Both the position numbers and the translations under genes were made by a program. From positions 2,855,001 to 2,919,000 of the forward strand of contig NC_011989.1 in assembly GCF_000016285.1 (NCBI RefSeq): 64,000 nt of DNA, given 5' to 3'. The notes under the pieces were generated by a model. That model was given only the letters and a program-made list of their open reading frames with translations, did not search any database and was not told where the DNA came from. The stretch comes from Allorhizobium ampelinum S4 (GTDB taxonomy: Bacteria; Pseudomonadota; Alphaproteobacteria; Rhizobiales; Rhizobiaceae). How positions within the stretch are numbered: the stretch's first letter is position 1; each line of letters starts with the position of its first letter. Of this stretch, positions 54,295-63,498 are shown piece by piece.

Positions 54295-54319
54295 AAAGCC
54301 CGGCGCAAGGCCGGGCTTT
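54295..54319 (-). terminator. Intrinsic terminator after livK
   Basis: AAAGCCCGGC and GCCGGGCTTT form a perfect 10-bp stem with a 5-base loop; a T run follows on the minus strand. It lies 28 bp past the livK stop codon. Confidence 0.85.
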
Positions 54320-54346
54320 CGTCTCCACTGGCAAAGTCAGCAGAAA

Positions 54347-55462
54347 TCAGTTTTCGAAGTAGGAATACTTGCCGTCAGGGCCTTTCTTCCAAGTGTACAT
54401 CACGTAGTCGGGACGGGTGATGTCGCCCTTGGCGTCAAAGCCGATCGAGCCGATAACGGTCGTGAACGGACCCTTGGCCTTCATGGTTTCAGCAACCTTT
54501 TCCGCATCGGTGGAACCCGCAGCCTTGGCAGCCTCTGCAATGATCTGCAGGGCAGCGTAGGAATACAGCGTATAGGCTTCCGGCTCGAAGCCAGCGTCGC
54601 GGAATTTCTTGACCGCGTCCTTGGCGTTCGGGTTGTTACGCGGATCCGGCGGGAAGGTCATCAGCGTACCATTGACGGCGTCGCCAGCAATCGAGGCCAG
54701 TTCGTTCGATGTGATGCCGTCGCCCGACATCAGGGTCGCCTTGACACCCTGGTCAGCCATCTGACGCAGGATCAGGCCAGCTTCCGTGTGCAGGCCGCCA
54801 AAGTAAACGATGCCGACGCCGGCTTCCTTCATCTTGGCGATCAGAGCCGAATAGTCCTTCTCACCGGGGGTGATGCCTTCGTAGATGACTTCCTTGACGC
54901 CCAGACCATTCATGGCCTTCTTGGTTTCGTCAGCAAGGCCCTGACCGTAAGGGGTCTTGTCATGAATGACGGCAACCTTCACGCCCTTGAACTTTTCAGC
55001 AATGTATTTGCCGGCAACCGCGCCCTGCTGGTCATCGCGACCGCAGGTGCGGAACGTGTTCCACATGCCGCGCTCGGTGAATTTCGGATTTGTCGAGGCT
55101 GGTGTGATCTGCAGAATGCCATTTTCGGCATATACGTCAGAAGCCGGGATCGACACGCCCGAGTTGAAGTGGCCGATCACGTATTTCACGCCGTCGGCGA
55201 CGAATTTGTTGGCGACGGAAACGCCCTGCTTGGCATCCGACACGTCGTCGCCGAGCACGATCTTGATCTTTTCGCCATTGATGCCGCCAGCTGCGTTGAT
55301 ATCGGCAGCGGCCTGTTCGGCACCCTTCTGGAGCTGTGCGCCGAAAGCAGCGTTCGGGCCTGTCAGGGGACCGCCGACACCGACGATGATGTCAGCCCAG
55401 GCGGTGCCGCTGAAGGCAACCATGGCTGTCAGCGCCACGGCTGAAAGAAGCGACTTCTTCAT
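54347..55462 (-). CDS. livK: Branched-chain amino-acid-binding protein
   Basis: Periplasmic receptor (Peripla_BP_6) of 371 residues with a signal peptide (cleavage about AWA|DI). The mature part shows [20 protein letters not shown] (about 30-49) and [21 protein letters not shown] (about 95-115), typical of Leu/Ile/Val-binding proteins. ATG 55462 is used; the long upstream frame is not coding. In this locus the binding protein lies downstream of livHMGF and DUF6867 with a 133-bp gap, so it probably has its own promoter and higher expression. Confidence 0.93.
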   Translation of the reverse strand: MKKSLLSAVALTAMVAFSGTAWADIIVGVGGPLTGPNAAFGAQLQKGAEQAAADINAAGGINGEKIKIVLGDDVSDAKQGVSVANKFVADGVKYVIGHFNSGVSIPASDVYAENGILQITPASTNPKFTERGMWNTFRTCGRDDQQGAVAGKYIAEKFKGVKVAVIHDKTPYGQGLADETKKAMNGLGVKEVIYEGITPGEKDYSALIAKMKEAGVGIVYFGGLHTEAGLILRQMADQGVKATLMSGDGITSNELASIAGDAVNGTLMTFPPDPRNNPNAKDAVKKFRDAGFEPEAYTLYSYAALQIIAEAAKAAGSTDAEKVAETMKAKGPFTTVIGSIGFDAKGDITRPDYVMYTWKKGPDGKYSYFEN

Positions 55463-55595
55463 TCTGATACTCCCAGTTTTTAGGGCGGGCTTATTTCGAT
55501 CCCCCGCGCAACACCCACCTAGATTGCGCCGGAAAACTCTTCCACTCTTTATTATTGCAATTCCCCGGCCATCAGAGGCGAGAAAGACGGTGCTG

Positions 55596-55949
55596 TCAAT
55601 CTTTCTTCTTCCAGGAAAGTGGGGAAGTTTTTTCATAGAGCCAGTAATAGTTACCGGCCATCTGGCGGGTGCGTCGCTGGCGGAAACCGACCATCGAAAA
55701 CACCAGCAAAACGACAAAATCCATCGCGTAAAGACCGAGATCCAGCATCGGCCCTGCGAACAGGGCATGATGCAGAAAACGCATGACCAGCGCCAGCAGC
55801 AGCGTGTAGATCACCACCCGGCCATAGCCTTCCCAGTTTTCGGCAACGGCCTTGCCGGTGCGCCATGCGGTCCAGAAACCGAGTAGCACCACAAGGAAAC
55901 GCAGCACCATCCGCACCTGGTCATCCGTATCGAAAAACAAACCCTGCAT
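55596..55949 (-). CDS. DUF6867 membrane protein in the liv locus
   Basis: Protein of 117 residues with three hydrophobic segments (about 13-32, 45-65 and 68-88) and a basic C-terminus ending SWKKKD. It matches the small membrane protein, DUF6867 as I recall, that accompanies liv operons in Rhizobiales. Position between livF and livK suggests a transporter accessory; function untested. Confidence 0.75.
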   Translation of the reverse strand: MQGLFFDTDDQVRMVLRFLVVLLGFWTAWRTGKAVAENWEGYGRVVIYTLLLALVMRFLHHALFAGPMLDLGLYAMDFVVLLVFSMVGFRQRRTRQMAGNYYWLYEKTSPLSWKKKD

Positions 55950-56003
55950 GTCTTTTCCCCTCCGGGGTCTTTTTATCCGCAGTTTATCAGCACGGCACGA
56001 CGA

Positions 56004-56735
56004 TTAATGCCGTCCGCCTTCGAGATAGGCAGCACGCACCTGAGGGTCGGCCAGCAATTCCCGACCGGAACCGCTCATGGTCACCAGTCCGTTGACCATC
56101 ACATAGGCGCGGTCGGACAGTTTCAGCGCTGCAAACGCATTCTGCTCGACCAGGAACACGGTCAGCCCCTCTTCCTGGTTGAGTTTCTTGATCGCCTCGA
56201 AAATCCCCTTGACGATCAAGGGCGCCAACCCCAGCGATGGTTCGTCCAGCAGCAGCAGCTTGGGCCGCGCCATCAGCGCCCGGCCGATGGACAGCATCTG
56301 CTGCTCGCCGCCGGAAAGCGTGCCGCCGCGTTGGGCGTGGCGCTCTTTCAGTCGCGGGAACAGCGTGAAGATCTTCTCGACGTCCTCCTGGAAATATTTG
56401 AGATTGTCGAGACCGGCACCCATTTGCAGGTTTTCCATCACCGTCATGCGCGGAAAAATCCGCCGCCCTTCCGGTGATTGGGCAATGCGCTGGCGGGCGA
56501 TCAGATGGGTGGGCATTTTGGTAATGTCCATGCCATCGAAAATCACCCGACCAGCCCGCGCCTGCGGGCTGCCGCAGATCGTCATCATCAACGTCGACTT
56601 GCCAGCACCATTGGCGCCGATCAGGCTGACGATCTCGCCTTTTTTAACCTCAACGCTGACACCGCCAAGCGCGCGGATATTGCCGTAATAGGTTTCGACG
56701 GCCTCAACCTTCAAAAGAGCTTCAGCAGTCATCAC
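56004..56735 (-). CDS. livF: Branched-chain amino-acid ABC ATPase LivF
   Basis: ATPase of 243 residues: Walker A GANGAGKSTLMM (about 38-49), signature LSGGEQQMLSIGRAL (about 138-152), Walker B LLLLDEPSLGLAP (about 159-171). The start overlaps the livG stop (ATGA), so both ATPases are translationally coupled. Confidence 0.94.
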   Translation of the reverse strand: MMTAEALLKVEAVETYYGNIRALGGVSVEVKKGEIVSLIGANGAGKSTLMMTICGSPQARAGRVIFDGMDITKMPTHLIARQRIAQSPEGRRIFPRMTVMENLQMGAGLDNLKYFQEDVEKIFTLFPRLKERHAQRGGTLSGGEQQMLSIGRALMARPKLLLLDEPSLGLAPLIVKGIFEAIKKLNQEEGLTVFLVEQNAFAALKLSDRAYVMVNGLVTMSGSGRELLADPQVRAAYLEGGRH

Positions 56736-57607
56736 AATTTGCCTCCGGCCACGGCTTCCACATCGGAAATCGCGTCGTCCAGTTCTTCATCCTCGACACC
56801 GAGATAGGCCGCGATGACCCTCGGATCGTTTTTCACGTGGTCAGGCGTGCCATCGGAAATCTTCTGGCCATATTCCAGCACCACGACATGGTCGGAAATT
56901 TCCATGACCACCGACATATCGTGCTCGATCAGCATGATCGATGTGCCGGTTTCGTCCCTGATACCGTTGAGCAACGTGTTGAGCGCCAGCGATTCCCGTG
57001 GATTGAGACCGGCTGCAGGCTCATCCAGGCAAAGCAATTCCGGTTCCGTACACATTGCCCGGGCGATTTCGAGGCGCCGCTGCGCGCCATAGGGCAGATC
57101 GCCAGCCGGGTCGTCGGCCCGCTCGATCAGGTCGGCGCGCTCCAGCCAGAACCTCGCCTTGTCGATCGACAGTGCCGCAGCCTTCTTGTAGGCGGGCAAG
57201 CCAAGCAGACCGAGCACCGTATAGCCGGAGGCCTTCATCAGCGCATTGTGCTGGGCAACCAGCAGGTTTTCCAGCACGGTCAGGCCGGAAAACAACCGGA
57301 TATTCTGGAAGGTTCTGGCCACCTTGGCCTTTTTGGTGATCTCGAAATCCGTCAGGCGTTCCAAAAGGAATTCCTTGCCGGCCTTCTGGCGCAGAGTGAC
57401 CATCCCCATTGTCGGCTTGTAGAAGCCGGTAATGCAGTTGAACACCGTGGTCTTGCCCGCTCCGTTCGGGCCGATCAGCGCGGTAATTTCACCGCGCCGG
57501 GCCTCAAAAGAGAAGTCGTTGATGGCCATCAAGCCACCGAATTTCATCGACAGGTGCTCGACCGTCAGGATTGGGTCATTGCTCATGATTTGCGTCCCGG
57601 ATGTCAT
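56732..57607 (-). CDS. livG: Branched-chain amino-acid ABC ATPase LivG
   Basis: ATPase of 291 residues with Walker A GPNGAGKTTVFN (about 44-55), the LivG-type long insertion, PYGAQRRLEIARAM (about 172-185) as signature and LLCLDEPAAGLNP (about 191-203). The ATG at 57607 shares a base with the livM stop (TGATG), which supports this start; ATG 57586 is the alternative. Confidence 0.93.
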   Translation of the reverse strand: MTSGTQIMSNDPILTVEHLSMKFGGLMAINDFSFEARRGEITALIGPNGAGKTTVFNCITGFYKPTMGMVTLRQKAGKEFLLERLTDFEITKKAKVARTFQNIRLFSGLTVLENLLVAQHNALMKASGYTVLGLLGLPAYKKAAALSIDKARFWLERADLIERADDPAGDLPYGAQRRLEIARAMCTEPELLCLDEPAAGLNPRESLALNTLLNGIRDETGTSIMLIEHDMSVVMEISDHVVVLEYGQKISDGTPDHVKNDPRVIAAYLGVEDEELDDAISDVEAVAGGKL

Positions 57608-58998
57608 CAGCCGTGACCCTCCTTGGTAAAGCTGCCGGAGACGGCCTTGCGTTCCTTCAGGAAGGCCGTCGGCTCTCTGCTGCCGACAAAGCCCCGCGGC
57701 TTGAACAGCATGACCACAATCATGGCAAGACCGAATAGCAGCATGCGATACAGTTCAGGAGTAAAATCAGGTCCGAACACGTGCTTCAGGAATTCCATCT
57801 CGCGCAGCAGTTCCGTGCCACCAACCATGACGATGGCTGCAACCGCGATACCGGTCAGAGACCCCATGCCACCCAGAACCACGATGGCGAGAATAACCGC
57901 CGATTCCAGGAAGACGAAGCTTTCCGGCGACACGAAACCCTGGCGGGCGGCAAAAAACGACCCCGCAAAACCGCCAAACATCGCGCCGATGGCAAAGGCC
58001 GTCAGCTTGGTCTTCACCGTGTCGATGCCAAGCGACCGGCAGGCGATCTCGTCTTCGCGCAACGCTTCCCAGGCCCGGCCAATCGGCATACGCCGCAGCC
58101 GGATCGTCACATAGGCGGTGAGCATGCACAGCCCCAGCGCCAGATAGAACAGGAAGATCTTGTAATAGGCTGACGACATTGGCAGGCCGAAGGTCTTGGC
58201 GAAGCCATGCGCCGAGGCATCGAAGGGAATGCCGAACAGCGTCGCCTTGGGAATGCCCGATACACCGAACGTGCCCTGGGTGACATCCGTCCAGTTGATC
58301 AGCACCAACCGAATGATTTCCCCGAAGGCCAGCGTAACAATGGCGAGGTAATCTCCCCGCAGACGTAGCACCGGAAAGCCGAGCATGATGCCCCAGAAGG
58401 CGGCCAGAATGCCTGATATCGGTAGCAACAGCCAGAAGGACAGACCGAAATGCTGAGACAGCAGCGCGTAGGAATAGGCCCCGACCGCATAGAAGGCGAC
58501 ATAGCCGAGATCGAGCAGCCCGGCCAGGCCGACGACGATGTTCAATCCCCAGGCGAGCATAACGTAGATCAGGATCTGGATGCCGAAATTATCGACATAT
58601 TTCAGCGAACCCTGCGTACCGACCAGAAAGAGAATGACCGGCGGATAGAGGATCAGCGCCACAAGCGCGATCTTCAGGAAATGTGTCTTGAACAAAGACG
58701 GTCGGGCATCCGTGGCAGCGGCGGGCTTTGCAGCCGCCCGCGCCTTGCGCGACGCCGACCAGGGGCGCAAGACAGCGACCACGGCAAACCGGCCAATGGC
58801 AGCAATCGCCACGAAAATAGATAGAAGACCCCAGCGCGTATACCAGACCAGGGCATTGTTGATGTCCTGGTCGGTCTTGATTCCGATGAACAGTACGAAC
58901 AGGCCGAGTGCCAGCAAGCCTGCGAACACGGCTTCTTTCAATGCCCGCGCCATCAGGCCGGGCTGCGCCTTGACGGTGGAAATGTCGACATTTGCCAT
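57607..58998 (-). CDS. livM: Branched-chain amino-acid ABC permease LivM
   Basis: Inner-membrane permease of 463 residues with about eleven helices. The N-terminal part (about 1-100, two helices and a charged loop) precedes the conserved LivM core. The ATPase-docking loop GRAWEALREDEIACRSLGID is at about 316-335. Four bases separate it from livH. Confidence 0.93.
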   Translation of the reverse strand: MANVDISTVKAQPGLMARALKEAVFAGLLALGLFVLFIGIKTDQDINNALVWYTRWGLLSIFVAIAAIGRFAVVAVLRPWSASRKARAAAKPAAATDARPSLFKTHFLKIALVALILYPPVILFLVGTQGSLKYVDNFGIQILIYVMLAWGLNIVVGLAGLLDLGYVAFYAVGAYSYALLSQHFGLSFWLLLPISGILAAFWGIMLGFPVLRLRGDYLAIVTLAFGEIIRLVLINWTDVTQGTFGVSGIPKATLFGIPFDASAHGFAKTFGLPMSSAYYKIFLFYLALGLCMLTAYVTIRLRRMPIGRAWEALREDEIACRSLGIDTVKTKLTAFAIGAMFGGFAGSFFAARQGFVSPESFVFLESAVILAIVVLGGMGSLTGIAVAAIVMVGGTELLREMEFLKHVFGPDFTPELYRMLLFGLAMIVVMLFKPRGFVGSREPTAFLKERKAVSGSFTKEGHG

Positions 58999-59002
58999 GA
59001 TC

Positions 59003-59905
59003 TCAGACCTTCTCGACTTCGGGACGGCCCAGGATGCCGGTCGGTTTGAAAATCAGCACAAAAGCCAGGATGCCGAACGTGGCGACATCCTTGTAGGCGA
59101 TGGTGAAATAGGCCGACCACAGGGATTCGATCAGGCCGATCAGCAGGCCGCCGAGAACAGCGCCCGGCAAAGAGCCGATGCCGCCCAGAACCGCCGCCGT
59201 AAAGGCCTTGACGCCGGGAATGAAGCCATCGGTAAAAGAGGCAACCCCGTAATACATCAGATACATGGTACCAGCCACCGCCGCCAGCGCCGCTCCCATC
59301 ACGAAGGTGACGGAAATGGTGCGGTCGACGTCGACACCCAAAAGGGCCGCCATCTTGCGGTCCTGCTCGGTGGCGCGCTGAGCACGGCCAAGCGGCGTCT
59401 TGTTGACAATATACCAGAAGGCCGCCAGCAGCACCGCAGTTACCGCAACGATGATCATCTGCTTCAACGACACCGTGATGGCGCCGAAATGATAGACGTC
59501 ATTGACCAGCGCCGGAATTGGCTTGTTGCGAGGGCCTTGCGCGACCTGAATGAAATTGGACAGCGCAATCGACATGCCAATCGCCGTAATCAGCGGCGCT
59601 AGCCGGAAGGACCCGCGCAGAGGCCGATAGGCGACGCGCTCGATGGTCCAGTTCCACAAACCGGTCATCAACATTGATACAACCAACATGATCAGCAGCG
59701 CCAAAGCCACTGGAATGCCTGCAAAAAATGTCGTGAGAAGCAAAAAAACAATCAAGGCGGCAAAACCGCCGAGCATGAAAATATCGCCATGGGCAAAGTT
59801 GATCATGCCGACAATCCCGTAGACCATCGTATAACCAATCGCCACCAGGCCATAAATCGAGCCAAGCGTCAGCCCGTTGATAAGCTGCTGGATGAAATAA
59901 TCCAT
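59003..59905 (-). CDS. livH: Branched-chain amino-acid ABC permease LivH
   Basis: Permease of 300 residues with about eight helices. The family start DYFIQQLINGLTLGSIYGLVAIGYTMVYG (residues 2-30) and docking loop RAQRATEQDRKMAALLGVDV (about 173-192) are visible. First gene of livHMGF. Together they import Leu, Ile, Val and often other amino acids in rhizobia. Confidence 0.94.
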   Translation of the reverse strand: MDYFIQQLINGLTLGSIYGLVAIGYTMVYGIVGMINFAHGDIFMLGGFAALIVFLLLTTFFAGIPVALALLIMLVVSMLMTGLWNWTIERVAYRPLRGSFRLAPLITAIGMSIALSNFIQVAQGPRNKPIPALVNDVYHFGAITVSLKQMIIVAVTAVLLAAFWYIVNKTPLGRAQRATEQDRKMAALLGVDVDRTISVTFVMGAALAAVAGTMYLMYYGVASFTDGFIPGVKAFTAAVLGGIGSLPGAVLGGLLIGLIESLWSAYFTIAYKDVATFGILAFVLIFKPTGILGRPEVEKV

Positions 59906-60167
59906 ACATTATCCCCCGGATGCCGATCAAACGCAGCATCCATATGTTGTCCCATTCGGGTTCTTCGTGTTGGAGGGATTTGATATCGGTTTCGACAAAA
60001 ATGTGAAGCCTAAAAGCTTTGCAGCGCGTATTTTTCTGTCAATTGCTCAAGATATCGGCAGTTTTTGCACAAATTCAGCATTAAACCTGGAATTGCGCTC
60101 AAAAAGCGCGCAGATGACTCTGGACCAACTTGCCGAATGAAAAAAACGTGGATGGTTTCGTCGTTTT

Positions 60168-60794
60168 TTACGAAGGCATCAGCAGCCGCAGCGCCAGGTC
60201 GACACGCATGCGGATCTCGCTGTCAAGATCCTCTGCCTGCTTGCCGAACATCAGAACCTTCGTCTGTAACGGCCCCAGAACCGCCCCGACAAAGATGTCG
60301 GCAATATCGCGGCGATCAACCGCCTCGCATGCGCTGCCCGCGACGTGGAAATCTAGCTCCTGCGCCAGAAAGGCTCGAAAATTCTCGACACAATCCTCGT
60401 AAAACTGCCGGGTCAGGCCGGGATGCTTGCCCGCTTCGGCAATGATCAGCCGGGTCACCAGAATCTGGCGTGGCGACAGGACGAACCGCGCCAAAGCCTC
60501 GAGCGCCAGCCGCACTCTCTCACGCGGGTCCGCCGTTTGCCCACGCTGGCCGCCGATTTCGATCTGCAACTGATCATGAGACTGGATCAGCGCCGTGAAC
60601 AAGCAGCGCTTATCGGGAAAGAACCGGTAGACGGTCTTTTTCGCCATGCCAGCCAGACGCGCCACCTCCTCCATGGTCGCATCGCCAAAGCCCATAGTGT
60701 CAAACACCACTTCGGCAGCCTTGAGAATACGCTCACGCCGCTCCTCATCCGGCATGACCGGCAGACGCATGACCATTCGCTGCTGTTCGGACAT
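60168..60794 (-). CDS. TetR-family repressor of the divergent efflux gene
   Basis: TetR/AcrR regulator of 208 residues. The helix-turn-helix lies at about 20-60 (ATMEEVARLAGMAKKTVYRFF), followed by a ligand/dimer domain. ATG 60794 is chosen over the GTG at 60806. Two near-identical 18-bp palindromes lie 30 bp apart upstream (60825 and 60855), between this gene and the divergent MFS exporter, so autoregulation and control of the exporter are likely. Inducer unknown. Confidence 0.88.
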   Translation of the reverse strand: MSEQQRMVMRLPVMPDEERRERILKAAEVVFDTMGFGDATMEEVARLAGMAKKTVYRFFPDKRCLFTALIQSHDQLQIEIGGQRGQTADPRERVRLALEALARFVLSPRQILVTRLIIAEAGKHPGLTRQFYEDCVENFRAFLAQELDFHVAGSACEAVDRRDIADIFVGAVLGPLQTKVLMFGKQAEDLDSEIRMRVDLALRLLMPS

Positions 60795-60824
60795 CGGTCT
60801 TCTCACACTTTCGACTTGACAAAC

Positions 60825-60842
60825 GGAAACGAAAGCGTTTCC
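60825..60842. promoter_or_regulatory. TetR operator 1
   Basis: GGAAACGAAAGCGTTTCC is a near-perfect dyad (GGAAACG and CGTTTCC arms). It is matched by a second copy 30 bp away, on the same DNA face within about one turn. Confidence 0.75.
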
Positions 60843-60854
60843 TGATCGTCGGGA

Positions 60855-60872
60855 GGAAACGACAACGTTTCC
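60855..60872. promoter_or_regulatory. TetR operator 2
   Basis: GGAAACGACAACGTTTCC repeats operator 1 with two changes in the centre; the arms GGAAACG and CGTTTCC are identical. Confidence 0.75.
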
Positions 60873-60969
60873 ATGCTTACCGCATAATTAATCCTTCCGA
60901 AATGGTAAAAGATCAATTCTGCGGGATTCAAACATCTAGACGACTGCGCACACAACGAACCAAAGGCGA

Positions 60970-61024
60970 GCTGCTGCATGATTTTCTGAACCGCGACGGT
61001 TCAGGGTAAAAATCATGCAGCAGC
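60970..61024. repeat. Long interrupted hairpin, 24 paired bases
   Basis: The outer arm GCTGCTGCATGATTTT pairs with AAAATCATGCAGCAGC. The inner arm CTGAACCG pairs with CGGTTCAG around a CGA loop; a four-base bulge (GGTA) separates the two stems on one side. It lies in the leader of the MFS gene, 88 bp before its start. It looks like a dispersed palindromic element of rhizobial type; its family was not tested. Confidence 0.75.
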
Positions 61025-61111
61025 GCAAATGCGTCAAGGGAAATGCATGGTGCTTCATGTGCAGCGCGGCAAAGATGTATGGCGGGCATGGTCAGATTCA
61101 GGAATTTGAAA

Positions 61112-62317
61112 ATGAACCGAAAAACCCTCTTCCTAGCCATCTCGATCGGCATGATCTGTGCCATCGGGCCGCTCGCAACAGATATGTATCTGGGCGCCAT
61201 GCCGCTGATGGCCACGAGCTTATCGACCACGGCCGCGACGATCCAGCTGTCCGTCATGACGTTCTTTTCCGGCTTCACCATCGGGCAAATGTTCTACGGA
61301 CCGATTTCAGACAGGACCGGCCGTAAGCCGATAATTTATGTGGCATTGGCGATCTTCTGCCTGTCCTCGTTCGGCTGCCTGACCGCATCGACCGGCGAGC
61401 AATTGCTGGTATGGCGCTTCATGCAGGGCGTGGGCGGCTCGATTGGCATGGTCATCGGAACAGCCATCATCCGCGACACGCATACCGGCCCGGCAGCCAC
61501 AAAGCTGATGTCCATGGTGATGCTGGTCATCGGCGTCGCCCCGATCCTCGCACCCTTTGCTGGCAGCCTCATTCTGAAAATAGCCAATTGGCAGATGATT
61601 TTTGTATTGCTCGGCTGCTATGCGGCGCTGTGCTTCGTGGTCGTTGCGCTCTGGCTTCCCGAAACCCGGTTGCCGGCCGACCGCGCTTCCAGTAAGCCCA
61701 GCCGCGCCCTCATCACCTATGGCGGCTTGCTGATCAGCCGCAATTTCATCCCCTATGCGGGCACCATGGCGCTCGTCCAGGGCGGATTCTTCGCCTATAT
61801 CGCCGGGTCGTCTTTCATGCTGATGACGGTCTATGGGCTTTCGGCCATCAGTTACTCGATTATCTTCAGCACCAACGCAATCGGCCTTGGTATCGGCACG
61901 CAAATCTGCAACCGGTTTGCCACACGTTTTGGTGTCAAGGCCGCGGTACGCGGCTCCGTGCTGCTCTATACGGTTATCGCCCTGATACTGGTCGCCACCC
62001 AGCTGACCGGCACCGATAGCCTGACGGTCACCTGCATTCTGATGTTTATTCTCGTCATGTCCATCGGCGGCATCATGCCGGGTTGCAACGTGCTGGCAAT
62101 GGAAGCCCACGGCTCGATTGCCGGAACTGCCGCCGCCCTGGCGGGAGGCCTTTCCTTTGGTGCAGGCGCCCTGTCCAGTTTTGTCCTTGGATTGCTGGAA
62201 AACGGCACCGCCCTGCCTCTGGTCTGCGTCATGGCCGGTTGCGGTATCCTGGCCGTACTTGTCACCCAGGTATTTTTCGAGGATCGGCAAGAGACAACAG
62301 TTCCTGAAAAAGCCTGA
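61112..62317 (+). CDS. MFS drug-resistance exporter (Bcr/CflA type)
   Basis: Major facilitator of 401 residues with twelve helices. Bcr/CflA features are visible: ATDMYLGAMPLMA (about 22-34), the loop motif GPISDRTGRKPII (about 63-75), WRFMQGVGGSIGMVIG (about 100-115). ATG 61112 with AGGA upstream is chosen; the longer frame from 61043 reads the end of the hairpin element. It is divergent from the TetR gene and likely repressed by it. It exports drugs or metabolites; substrate unknown. Confidence 0.9.
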   Translation: MNRKTLFLAISIGMICAIGPLATDMYLGAMPLMATSLSTTAATIQLSVMTFFSGFTIGQMFYGPISDRTGRKPIIYVALAIFCLSSFGCLTASTGEQLLVWRFMQGVGGSIGMVIGTAIIRDTHTGPAATKLMSMVMLVIGVAPILAPFAGSLILKIANWQMIFVLLGCYAALCFVVVALWLPETRLPADRASSKPSRALITYGGLLISRNFIPYAGTMALVQGGFFAYIAGSSFMLMTVYGLSAISYSIIFSTNAIGLGIGTQICNRFATRFGVKAAVRGSVLLYTVIALILVATQLTGTDSLTVTCILMFILVMSIGGIMPGCNVLAMEAHGSIAGTAAALAGGLSFGAGALSSFVLGLLENGTALPLVCVMAGCGILAVLVTQVFFEDRQETTVPEKA

Positions 62318-62795
62318 CGAGGATCGGGAATTCTGCTCGAATGGTGGCACGGTAACTCCCTACATCTGCTACATAATTCTCGGCTTAAGCCGATTCAGCT
62401 TTAAGGAATTATGCAGTAAAACGAGAGGGCAAGCATTGCCGCTTGCCCTTGACAGCTCCTGTTTATTCAATCCTATTGCAAGCTAAAAAGCTGTGCGCAT
62501 GCATAGCGATGCTGCCCGCCTTTTGCGGTATCGATCACAGGGTTCTGTGGAAAGAAATACGAGGCGTCCATTGAAAATGACCTTTCGTATTTAACTTTCA
62601 AATGCCTCAAACCACTGATAAGTTTGAGGTATTTTACATTGATCAAATCCGGGAATGCGGTCCACATTGAAGATGCCTTCCTAAGAAATGGCAATAAAAG
62701 GCACTTTCATTCATCGATTCAATCGTTATAAACTAAACTTAAGCAGGCAGACGGCAGAAAAATAGGGCCATCGTTTCGAGGGGAAACGCCGAAAG
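62318..62795. other. Intergenic region between MFS and cysC
   Basis: No gene is supported. It contains a hairpin at 62426-62449 and an outer dyad CATAATTC (62372-62379)/GAATTATG (62406-62413). The right part (62560-62790) is AT-rich and probably holds the cysC promoter. Confidence 0.5.
62426..62449 (+). terminator. Hairpin downstream of the MFS gene
   Basis: AGGGCAAGC pairs exactly with GCTTGCCCT around six bases, 109 bp past the MFS stop. No T run follows, so strength is uncertain. Confidence 0.5.
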
Positions 62796-63425
62796 ATGAT
62801 AGCAGCGCATGACACGAGGACAATCGTGACGTCACAGCAAAACATCGTCGTCCAGCAATTGCAGGTTCGCCGGGAGGCGCGCGCTATCATCAAACGCCAG
62901 CATCCCCGGGTGATCTGGCTGACGGGGCTTTCGGGTTCGGGAAAATCCACTGTGGCCAACGCCCTGGAAAGCCAACTGCACGGCCAAGGATACCACACCT
63001 ATATTCTCGACGGCGACAATGTCCGCCACGGATTGAACCGCGATCTGGGCTTTTCCGATGCCGACAGGGTGGAAAATATCCGCCGGGTAGCAGAAGTCGC
63101 CAAGCTGATGGCGGATGCAGGCCTAATCGTGATCGTCTCATTCATCTCCCCCTTTCAGGCCGACCGCGACATGGCCCGCGCCTTGATGGCAGACGGTGAA
63201 TTCATCGAAGTTTTCATCGATACGCCCTTGCAGGAATGCATGCGGCGCGATCCGAAAGGCCTTTATCGCCGGGCGCTGATGGGAGAGATCAAGCAGTTTA
63301 CCGGGGTCAGTTCCAGTTACGAGGCGCCACAACATCCGGATATTCATTTGAAGACCACGCAGGCCACTCCAACGGAAATGGCCAACCAGGTGATTGGTTA
63401 TCTCACCGAAATCGCACCTGCCTGA
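62796..63425 (+). CDS. cysC: Adenylyl-sulfate kinase
   Basis: APS kinase of 209 residues, making PAPS from APS and ATP for sulfation or sulfate reduction. P-loop GLSGSGKST (about 44-52), the [16 protein letters not shown] motif (about 72-87) and [10 protein letters not shown] (about 116-125) are present. Start is ATG 62796 or GTG 62826, the latter with GAGGA nearby. It is a stand-alone kinase without a CysN part. The following PAP phosphatase gene (cysQ) removes the by-product of PAPS use, so the pair makes metabolic sense. Confidence 0.93.
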   Translation: MIAAHDTRTIVTSQQNIVVQQLQVRREARAIIKRQHPRVIWLTGLSGSGKSTVANALESQLHGQGYHTYILDGDNVRHGLNRDLGFSDADRVENIRRVAEVAKLMADAGLIVIVSFISPFQADRDMARALMADGEFIEVFIDTPLQECMRRDPKGLYRRALMGEIKQFTGVSSSYEAPQHPDIHLKTTQATPTEMANQVIGYLTEIAPA

Positions 63426-63498
63426 TAGAAAACATGGACAAATAGAGTGGAAAAATTGAACACGTATCGTGTAGCCTGCGTTTTTTGAGGAACATGAC

